From positions 25,244,086-25,308,085 of the forward strand of contig CM031864.1 of NCBI GenBank assembly GCA_018697195.1: a stretch of 64,000 bases of DNA, given 5' to 3'. The position numbers were made by a program, and so were the translations under genes. The notes beneath the pieces were generated by a model. That model saw only the letters and a program-made list of their open reading frames with translations, was not told the DNA's origin and did not search any database. This document shows positions 37,701 through 49,700 of this stretch, piece after piece. Source of the DNA: Certhia americana (taxonomy: Eukaryota > Chordata > Aves > Passeriformes > Certhiidae). The first letter of the stretch is position 1. Every line of letters starts with the position of its first letter.

Positions 37701-40700
37701 CTCCTAAGGAGTTTTTTAAGCAAAATCAGTGAACTCATTAAAATTATTGCCTATGTAGAACCAGGACCTCTGACTTTTAGAGAACTGGGGTGAAAATGTG
37801 ATTTAGTTTATCTTAAAGATGTCAACAGCACACAAACTAGAAAATTGGTTACTAGTATAAAGGCAGCTCAATTTGGAGTATTTTCATGACTAGGAATGAA
37901 GGAAGCAAATTACATGAACATACTTTTCCTGATACTCAACACAGCTAGAAAAGCAATTAACTTGCATCACAGCATTGAAGTGACTGGAAGACTACAGAAA
38001 TCATGGAATCCCAGAATGGTTTAGGTTGGAAGGGTCCTTAAAGCCCATCCAGTGCTACCCCTTGGAATGGGCATGGACACCTTCTGCTATCCCAGGCTGC
38101 TCCAAGCCCTGACCAGCTTGGCCTTGGACACTTTCAGGGATGTTCCCTCAGTATTTCTGAAAATCAAATTAACTAAGCTTGACCTGAAAATCATATATCC
38201 AACCTAGTTAATAATTTCTTTTTTATTAAAACCATCTCTATATGGGTTTTATACCTTACCTGCAATCCAGGGAAGAAAGCAAGCAGAGAATCCATCCAGG
38301 TCCGAGCATTCAGCATTGGTTTATGAATGTGGACATCAAGGAGAAGAGGTGGCTGGCTGATGTATCTCATTATGGCATCATAGTGCTGCCAAACATCCAG
38401 AAAAACAGGAGTTTGTTTATCAATTCATTCCCCAAAAGAGAGATGGATCACCAGACTGACATTGTATTTGAATGGAAAAGCCAGTACTACATTCTCAATC
38501 ATTACTACATTTGGGAGCACCACTTATCTCTAGTTTTGCAAACTAAAACCACGTGTAGTAAATACTGAAAAGCTCCACAGTATTACACTTGCAAAACTTA
38601 ACACATTTCCAAAGAATACACATACACAAAAGCATATCCAGCAGCCATGTGATAAACCAGGAACTATCACAGTTAAGGCACATTTGTTTTGGCTGAATTT
38701 TAAAGCACACTCTAAAGAAAGCTGAAATTGCCTTCTCTGAACAGCAGAATTCCAAAGCATATGGATCTCAGGAGGAAAATGAGGTTAAAAAAAAGCAAAC
38801 AAAGCAGATGGACTAGATGGATCAGAACTTTTAAACCCATTAGCTCACTTTCTGTGTTGCTGACTTCCAATCCTAAACTTTGTTTTCACAAGGTACAATC
38901 TTGACTACATGAGCCAAACTGACAGGAAACACGTAATAGATGTAAGCTCAAGGAAAATGTAACACTGGGGGCTGCCCCTTAGGACCATGAAATCATCATT
39001 ACACCTAAATTGTTACAACAGTAACTATAGAATTTTTCCACTTCTAATAAATCATGGTATGTGATATAAAATCATTTTATGATCTAAGATGTTTTTAATA
39101 GATATTGCTATTTTCAAAAGAAATAATGTTTTAATGAAAGAATTACGATGCTGACCAAATTGCTCAGTAATTTATGGATTTAAAAAAAATCTAAGAGTGG
39201 TTTTCAGCTTGTATACTTAAATGTATCCTGGGCCTGAGGATCTGCAGTGCAAAGCAAGATCCACACTTTGATTTTTTTTGTTGTTGCTTTTTTTGTTGTT
39301 TTGTTCATTCCAGGACAGAATGAAATTCTACAACAGCTTGGAAGAAGAGGCCCTTACATGCTTTCACAGAAACATTTGCAGTATTGCACTCTCCCAGATG
39401 ATCTGGAAATACAGCTTCTCCCATACTGGGAACATGGATAAAGGCCTAGAAGGTTCTGATTTTCACTGGATGGGGTTAAAATAACTGTGCAGGTGACAGC
39501 TAATCACCCAAGACTGGCAAAAACCCTCAGTAAAAAGAGCTGGCACTAAACACAGCAGAAGTCACAGAAATTCTGCTTAAGATCCCTTCTCAGACTAACA
39601 GCTGACAACACAATAACTCTGAAATTTGTATTGCAGAAGGCACAAACCTGAGCAAGGTGTTAACTTACCGTGTTAAATCTTTCCAGGAAACTGTCATCTC
39701 CAAGCAAGACATAGGCTTTTAATAAATATTCATAGTATGAATCTATTCCTGCTCCAACTCCACTATCTAGGAACAGGCAAAAATAAAAAGGTGGTTTTAC
39801 TTTAAGTAGTGATATGGGTATTTTCCACATTTTCTCACTTTGATTTTAAAGGCTCTTCCAGTGAGAGGAAAAGCCTCCTTTTACTGGAATTAAGGCTCAG
39901 ATGGAAGACACACAATATTGTGTGTCTATGCCAAAGGCTTTGCACTACCAGCACACATAATAATACAGACAGACAGACACTGAAGACACTTATTTCACAG
40001 GACATCACTTCTCCTGTCCTATTTATATTTTTGCTATGTATTTATAGCAAAGTCTCTGAAAATTCATCCCCGGGCATTTCTGTCTCAGTATTAAAGAGGA
40101 TCAGGGAACACTTTGCCATGAATAAAACCAGCTTCACCACCAGAGAGAGCTTTGCACTCTCAGAGCAGAGCCATGCTTTGGGGCAGGATGTTTCTCCACT
40201 GCCTATCCCTTTAATATCTTAAAGCATGCTGGGGGTGTGTGAGATTTCCCCTGCCCCAACCCCCCCAGCCCCTGCCTGTGGGTCAGACCCCACCTTTGCG
40301 GACCCAGTCTCCAGTGTGGATGTTAATGGTGACCCCCACTAAGTTGCTGCTGCGCTGCCTCTTCTCCCAGATAAAATCCAGCGCCTTCCGGGCATATTCC
40401 TGCAACAACAACAAGAAGAATTAGGGAAACAGAGACACTAAACTCTGTGATTCTTTTGGCTATTTTAGTTAAGATGCTAGGAAAGGAATAGGATGTTTTA
40501 TGTCTAACGATTTCAGAACTCCTAATCTTCAGAATCTTTATCTTGTTTACTTCTGTACTACTCTAACTACTTTAAACCAAAATTATTTCCTGTAATTTAA
40601 AAAATTATTTAAAAAACCCAAACCTTTGAAGAAATCCCACAAACACTACAAATCTCAACATTTACAAATGGTTTTGTGCAGCACAGCTAAGACATCCATT

Positions 40701-43700
40701 TCATGAACTCAGAATTGTTTTTCCAAAATTAAAAAATGTAAATATAACACTAAAGACCTAAGGCAAAAAATAAGGTATTATGGAAAGCAAACCTCAAATA
40801 TAGATGTTCCTGTGAATCTGCTTAAAGCTGCAAACTCAAGGATCAAGGTACCAGCACAAGCTGTACAGGTATCAGTTTCTGTTCCTGTTCGTGCTTCTGG
40901 ATGTCTTACACCAAATTTTAAGTTAACCTAGAGAAAAATAGAGATTAACATCTTTATTTTTCCTAGCTGAAAGAATTTACACTCCTATGATTGTATAGCA
41001 AGTATATAATCTATGCTCATTCTAAAGACAAGAAAAAATATCCCTTTGGTTTTGCTCTGCCAGCTTAGGCATGCACAGAGAACTATCCACAAACACTCAA
41101 AATCTCAAGCCTCCCAAGCAAGAACCTGTTGCCTGGTTCACTAGACATCTGAATAAGAGAATACACTCTAGAAATCTAATCTGAGCAATATTTTTAGCAA
41201 CAGATCAGGAATTCAGAACATCAAAAGTGCTCCTGGAAATTTAGTTTTGTAAATATCCCACTACTCCTGGCTCCTGATAGTACCTGCAATTTATCAGCTT
41301 TCGATCTTCTGTCCACTTACTAAATATAGACATGATTTTGGAAACAGATATAAAATCAAAACAACAGATGTCTTGATTACAGCTGTAATCCTGCATTACA
41401 GAAACAGAACTTACTCTTGGATAAGGGAGACCACTAGTGGTGTTAAAAGCAGGTAAAAGCTTGTAGCCCAGTTCCTTTGCCATGTGCAGGAGTTCACCAT
41501 TGTACCACTGCATATATTCACCTTTTTCTTTCAGCATAATTGCCACTGAGTGTCCGCCTAGGAGACCTCTAAACACAAAAGAAATTATCCACATCTCAAA
41601 AGGTATGTTCATTTCAACAGCAAGGACAACTCTCTACAATTTAGATGACATGTGACCCTAGTTTTTGGACTGCTGATGCAATTCCCATTGTAATCAAGGT
41701 TAGCTACCAGTATTTTGGAAGCATTTATTCTTGTTTATCATTGGAATAATTGATTCATAAATATTAGACAGGAATAGCAACCCAGACCTCCAAAATGCCA
41801 TATAATAACTTAGAAATACATGCTCTGATCCTGCACTGAGCCCCAGAGGTCCCTTCCAAGCTGAAATAATTTATGACCCCAGGCATCAAAATCTGGCAAA
41901 TCAAGTATTGAAAAGAGCCATTTGCAAGCCTGTTTCTCTTAAGCAAACCCACTGCTCCCTCAGCATGCACACGGGGTTCTTAATCAGCAAAGCTGTGCCT
42001 GAAGCTGTGAGATAGGGGGCAGCTTGATCCAGTACCACTGCAGCAAGTCCTGCCTTGCATTGTAAAACGCTCTCAGGAGAACTGAAAAAGGCACAACTAT
42101 TTCCAACAGGTGGAACAGCACAGAAAGGTGTCTTAAAAACACTGAGTAAAACCCACATTTTTAGGAGTTTTGAAAACAAAGGTTACTCACCCAAGGACTC
42201 TTATGTTGGTTTCAAAGACAGACACAACTATGTCATTATCTAAATTAACATCCTTTATTACTTTTTTTACAGCCTCTTCGAACTCTTTGGTTTTATTTAA
42301 CACCTGGAATACAACAGTGAGCAGGTGTTCAGTTCCAGGATAGCTAATGCAGTCACAGTGTATTTGCATACAGGATATTTCAGTGCACACACAGTTACCC
42401 AAGAAATACATACACACAATTAAAACTAGAAACACCAGTGGTTATTAAGAGGTGCCCACCACTAACTGAGTCTCTTGCTTTAGACTATAAGGGAACCCAA
42501 ACTCCTTTGTGTTAAGTTAGAGACAAAAAAAGTAATATATAAAAAGTATGAATGAAATGTGAAGGAACTGCTGTAGTTTTATTACAACCAACTCCAAACT
42601 CCATCCTTACAGCACTTCAAAGTTCCCACAAGCAACAGACACTTCAAACAGAGCCAGAGATCAATGGTCATGAAAAATCTAAAAAAGAAGTCTGAGCATC
42701 AGAAGACAATCTCTTTGTTTTATCAAAGCTTATCAACAGATTAAACTTACCACAAGAGTGTCCAAGGTATCAATTAAGGTGAGTGAAAACCTATGAAAGA
42801 AAATTTAAAACCGATTTACTATAGATCTGTATGTGTAGGAATTAAGTGTTTTGTAATAATAACTGATATCAGGGAAGAAATTAAATTCTCACAGACCACC
42901 AGCTGCAAAAAATTAGCTGTACTCAACATGTTTAATATCAAAACCTCTAAGTTTCTCCCCTTTGCTAGTAACCAGAATAGGAGCTGATAAAGAAGCTATG
43001 AGTACAGATACATTTATTTACTGCAAAGCTTTCTAACTTCTAGGAAGCAAATTTAATTTTTATTTCTTGTCTCAAATCAAATCTATTAAGAAACCCAACA
43101 TAAAAGTTTAAGTCTTTTTCTGGCCTCAGTTTCACTTGTTTTTTTGAAAAAAAGGAAAAATGTTGAGATCAAAAGCCATTCTAAGCTAAATTTCTCCTAC
43201 CAAAAGCTGTTCCAACAACCTAGCAAGTGGTAGGCTTAAAATAAAGAACTATTTTATTTACTATAAAATAAAGAACTATTTTAGCAGCGTCCAAGGCCAG
43301 GCTGGACAGGGCTCAGAGCAGCCTGGGATAGTGGAAGGTGTCCCTGCCCGTGGCAGGGGGTGGCACTGGATGGGCTTTAAGGGCCCTTCCAACCCAAGCC
43401 TGGTTGGGATTCTGTGATTATTCAGTAAAAAGAGAGCATCAAGTCAGCTCCACACTGTCTGAAACAGGAACATTGTAATAAGAGGATCAGAGGTTTTCTC
43501 CAGGGCCATTCTAGTGCATCCCAAGCTGAGGGGACCTCTCCCCATCCCAGGAATTGTATCTTAAATATGTCTAATTCCAACAACTGCTCCTATGCTAAGA
43601 CACAGCCACAAAACAGAACAGAACTTACAGAACATGACGGGGTTAAAAGTGAACACTTTGGAAGAGTTAAAATTGCCTAGTGAGGAGCATGCACTAAGGA

Positions 43701-46700
43701 ATTCAGTAAGTGCCCAATGTTTGAAACCTTGTAGGCAACAGACGAAAACCAAAATTCTAATTTAATGCTCCTATATTAGAGTTCTCTTTAATTTCTGAAG
43801 ACATAGGGGCACTTTGTGAGTGCTGTTTTACAGGGACACAGAGATTAACTAATGACTACGCACAACTGCCTAACAAATCCACAACTTTTTCTGTACAAAA
43901 AGAGGGAAATGATGCAATTCACATCTATATGGAAGGCTCCAGGGTTCTCCAGGGAAACAGAACTGATCCAGCTGCCTCACCCTGTCATTTTGTGATTGCA
44001 AAGACTGGCAGAGAACACAACTGATGAGGCAGCTGGCAAGAAAAAGGATTAGATAAGGAATCTGCTACATAATAATGTAACTAATTAGTAAGGTACAGAA
44101 TATAGCCTGTTTACAGAAAAAAAAATACATACAATAATTTTAAGGCATCTAAAGGGCTGAAAGGTATTTTTACTCAAATGATACTATGTTGCTTTAAAAA
44201 AAGATCATTAAAAAGAATGCATAACCAGGGTTAAAAATACATTTTCTTGACACTTTTCACCTGCTGTAACTTTGGATACTTCCAAGTCAGCAGGATTATA
44301 TGGATATCTCTAAATTAAAGAACATTTGTACATAACAAAACATAGCCAAAATAACATGCTCAAAATCCTAGAGACGATTAGAAGTATTTAAGAGAAGGAT
44401 TTCAGCTTTGATTATAACTATTGTGCCTAGAGATATTAAACAGTGATATTAACAAAAAAATCAGCTATTTATTATTAAAGAATTTGATCTATAAACTGCA
44501 CATATTCAAAAGTATCAATTACAAACACATTTAGAGATGGTCACTTTGTCTTTGATTATTCCATTTAACATGGAAAAACCCAATCTTTAAATCTACATTT
44601 TGCTTGCCAAAAGACCAGTATTTTGTACTATCATCTCCCTTAAAAGAAAGAATAGAAAATATTTCCATGTCTGAAATAATGTTTTATACTTTGGCAAAGG
44701 CCTCAGGCTATCATACACATGATAATCATTTGACTGCTTGTTTTCAGAAAACCATCTACTTAAAAAAGCACTTTAAATATCACTTATTAGGCCAGAATCA
44801 TGAACAAGAGTTTATTGTTCTGTTCAGCTGACCTGAACAGAACCTTAACCCTTTTAACCTGTACTACCAATACCATAAATGTCAGCCCATATTTGGAAGT
44901 TTTTCCTATGGAAAATACTTGGAGAATGGTTAAAAAAATTATCTTTGGATCTCACTCACTAGTCAATTCTCTTCTTCTAATTAAGGCACAATTTCACATC
45001 AGTTAACTTCATAATAATAAAAATACTTCTTACAACTGTAAGTTTCTGGCCGTATCAACTGAACAAACAAGTTTTATGGGCTGCCAATTGTACTTCTATT
45101 CCTAGATGTTTACAGTGACCATTTCAGACACTAACTTTCCCAAGGCATCATCCACATCCCCTCGACTTGGCTCCTGACCCCGCACTCGTCCACGACAAGT
45201 TAAAGGCATGAGTTCATCAGCTGGATACGCATGCTCCTGTTGGGAACAAAACAGGGAATCAGTTACAGTGCTCACAGCCACTCTTGGGAGCATGTAAAAG
45301 GAATCCTCATCATGCTGTTCTTCAGAAAAAATGCATGGCCATCACAGAGCCTTGCAGGTGGGAAAGGACCTCTAGAGTTCATCTTGTCCAAGCCCTCTGC
45401 TTGAGGAGACCCATGTGCCCAGTACAGTGTCCAGACAGTTCCTGAGCATCTCCAAGGAGGGAGACTGCTGCATGGCCTCTCTGGGCACCCTGTGCCAGTA
45501 CCTGGTCAACTCCACAGTGAAAAGGTGTTTCCTCATGTTCAGAGGAAACCTCCTGTGGTTCAGTTTATGCCCACTTCCTCTGAGGACCACTGAGAAGAGC
45601 CTGGCTCTGTCTTCTTGACAGCCTCCCTTGTTAAATTCCCTGGAGCCTTCCCTTCTTCAGGCTGAACAGCCCCAGCTCCCTCTGCCTTTCTTTACAGGGA
45701 AGATGCTCCAGCCTCTCGCTCACCCTGATGGCCCTCCACTGGACTCTGCACAATGGACTCACTTGGCTGAGGGTGAGAGTCAGTGACAGGTAAGGGAACT
45801 CAGAAGTTCAAACAAAAAATTGGTGAATTACATAAGACATAAAAAATAACATTCACCAAAAAGACCCCTAACAAGACTGAGCCTTTGACAAATATAACTG
45901 ACACTAATATAACAAATACAACACTGACATCAATGACAATGAACCTTAAATATATATAATTCAAACAAACATGAAATTATCTCCTTTAGAAGCTCAGCAC
46001 AAGTGATTTGGGATGGAGATTTTCTCTTGATTTCAGCAGGAAACTAGCTGCTGTACTGAGGTCTCCAGTTTGACTTTTAGTGGAGAACTATCATGTGGAA
46101 GGATAAAAAACTTCAACTGCTGCACTGAAACTGCAAGTAAACATTTTCAAAATCTTTCCAAATATATGGTACAAAAATAATCTGTATTCAAGCATGAAAT
46201 AAAAATTAAAAAAGGAACATTCCTCTATAAATAAACAGCTCTTATAGCTAGTTCTTTTGAAACTGATGGTTTGTTTCCCTGTATACCACCCTCCTGAGTG
46301 TTTTGGTCTTTGCTCAACTCTTTGTTCTCCTCAAGTTTAACTACAAAAGGCAGAATCTAGATCATTTTAATACAGCTCAGATGTTTCTGAATATCTCTGC
46401 AAAATATTCAGAAAAATAGATTAAAGATGTACACAACAAAAGCAATGTCAAAACTGAAATCTCTGACTTAAATTTTGGATAAGAGAAGTGATAAAAAATC
46501 TGGGGAAAAGACTTTTAGCTTTACAAATACTGAACTAGAAGCATTTTGAAAAATAAAAGTTCACTTATTCTCCACCTGCAGCAGAGAATAAGCAGCTATT
46601 GGATTGAGTTATTTCCCAACTTGTCACTGGCCTCAAGTGACTGACATTTTCACATGTTCTGACAGCCAAGAAAAATATCCCCATTATTACAAATACTGTT

Positions 46701-49700
46701 GAAGGACTGAAAAAAACCCAGCAGCTTTTTCTCAAAGCTTCTGTTAACAATTTAAAAAAAAAAAGAAAAAAAGCAAGGGAGTTTCCCTTGCAATCAAACA
46801 TGAATTTTCAGTCTTCTAAATACGCATGTCTAAAATACGTATTAATAGAAACAGAAAATCAAAACTTTTCAGCTGGGTGTTTCAAAAACACCTGCAAAAA
46901 TACTTTATTCTCCTGCTGACAGAATCAAGTCTGATACTCTAATCTTTTCTTCAACTTTAAACAAGCAAGTCACATTTCTCTGTTTGTTTAGTGCTCCAGC
47001 ATACGTGGCAAATAAATATCCTTTTGGCTTCAAAGTAGTTCCCAGGATAGCTGAAGTTTTTCCTCTCCTTCAAACATAATTTTCTTGCTTCAGATGTGGC
47101 AAGACCCCTACCAGTTGCCAATTTATCACACAATGAACAGTAGAAGCACAGATCCTTGTAATATTTTATCCAATTTTGCAAAATAGTTAAGTTTTCCACT
47201 GAGGAAATCCAAGCCAAGTGTTTTTCATGGAACCAGATTACAAAAATTATGACCAAAACCCCTGATGTTTAACTGCTAAAGGTTTCAAAAGTACAGAGCT
47301 TAAGTTAAAAGGAGAAACTGCACCCCTTTGAAAATCCTCTTGCTGTGCACTCTACAGTCCTGTATATCTCCCATGCTGTGTAAAGTTTTAACTCCTGAGA
47401 TTTTAAGCTTGAATTACATATTAAATTTGAAACCATAATACAAATCCTGGGACATGTGGCAAGATGCTGCCAGGAAACAGCAGTTTGTGCTACAGGAACT
47501 GATGCAACTCGAGAGGGGTTTCTGCAACAGCCACAAAGAATGTGCAAGAATGTCCATATAAAGCCAGTAAGAATTAATCTTTTATATTTATCTTAGTCAC
47601 ATCTACACTTTCTCCTCAGAAGTGCATTATTTGCAGAATATTTGAAAGTAATTATTACTTGAGAAAGTCTATTCCAAGTAACTATTTATTCTTAAGCTTT
47701 TCTAAACTGAGCTAGATTCAGGGTGTGTGGAATAGCTCAGAGATCCAGAATGGGAGGACACCTGCACAGGAATCACAAGTCAGAGCCAAAGAAACCACAG
47801 CCAGCACGGCCTATGGTCATATGACAGTCACATCCTGGGCACAGCTGGGAATGCCTGGATATGGCACCAGATCCCCTTCCTCTTCTACAAACAGCTTGTA
47901 GAAGAATGCCCAAACTGCATCTGACATGGCTTACAATTGAAGAAATATTGAATGTCATTTTTACCTACAAAATAAATAAGATCAATTTGTGTTCTCTAGA
48001 AAGTGATGCCTACAGACAGCACTTCTTGAGCTTCCTTTCCCTAGAATTTTAAAATACTTTACTGTTGATAGCCTGACATGAAATAAACTGGTTTGGGAAA
48101 AATCAGGAACGGATTAGGAGAGTTACCACAAGCACTTCTTAGTTACCACTCTAAAAGCCATCACAACTATCCTGAAAGTTATATTTGTTATGGTCTTTTC
48201 AAAGGCTTTACGAGTGCTGTCATTTATTTTTGCTCTGCTTTCACCCCTCCTTCCTGGATATTTCTATAGAATGCCTTGTACTGTAGGTTGCTTTCTCCTC
48301 TTGGTCAGCAACAACTCCTCTGAAAAACATCAAACAAGTAATTGACTTACCATATAATTGCTATATGCATGATCAAACATTTCAAGCACTTGATTTCTAA
48401 AAAAAGAAAAAAGAAAAAGCATTAGTGGTCTGTCTCCCAATGGCCTTTAATACATCATCTTAGATTTATCACACTTTAATATCTGAACATCAGGCACAGG
48501 TCCTCTACTAACATATTCTATTCAAGTAAATGAAATGTAGAATAGTAATTTTTCTTGATTCAGCTACAGTTGCCCACTCCAGAAAGGAAAGACTCTTTCT
48601 TCACCTAACATGAGATTATTTGGGGATCTCTTGGCAAGCAAATACTAAAGAAAACCCTTACATCTATTTCATATGTTTGAAAGGACAGAAATGTCTCTGT
48701 ACATAGAAACTCCCCAAAACCCCACATTGTTTTTTTAAGACACAGCACTACTTCTGATCATTCCTAACTGTTTCACTAAGAAGCCCTGCAAGGAAAAAAG
48801 GATGCTAATTTCTACCATCAACATAATTCACAATCTCTGCTGATAAGACCAAACACAAAAGAGCCAAGAAGACCACAATTATATTGTAAATATCCAATTC
48901 AGTTCAATGACTTGGAAATTCAAGAAGTAGTTTTAACTCATCAAGTGCATTAAGGCATCAAAAGAGCAGAGGTTGGTGCTTTTCCCAGGTGCCTCTCAGG
49001 CTGCAGCAGGCAAAACCCCAGAAAAACACACAAAGCTGCTGGGTGATGCAGCACACTGAAAATTGCTTAAAACTTACATTTACAGGAAAACACAAACCAG
49101 GGCAGAACATGCCCTGCATATGCCCGGAGCACCAAATTATATTTTAAGTGCAATGCAAAAATTTCAAAACAAACTAGGGGATGAAATTTCAACTCCTTGT
49201 GTAGCCTCATGAAGAAAACATAGAAAAGTCTGCACACACAAATTATCCTGAGAGCCCAAGACGAAAAACCCCAGTAACTGTAAACACTGGAGTTAAATAT
49301 CAACTTATATCCGACAGCAGGACTTGATGATCTTGGGGACCTTTTCCAAGCTTAACAACTCTGTGACTAACAAGTGTGAGAGCATCCACACTGTTTCTCC
49401 AGCAGAGTTTTTGCATTATTGTTCTGTACAACTGACCACTGGATGGGAGTAGGACAATGAAACTGCTGCAGTAACACACTAAGACAAAATACACTTGATT
49501 GCAAATCTGTGCAAAAAAATCCCACTCCATGCAGGAAAATGTACTTCCACATATGCTGTAGTATTTACCCTTCAACTAAAAACTTCAATAAAAGAATCAG
49601 CCTCGTTACATGTATACGCACAGGGGACCGAAGCAGTTTAGGTTACATCCAGGAACTAGGCAGAACACACGTAAACATTTACCTTTTTTATGACTCCCGC

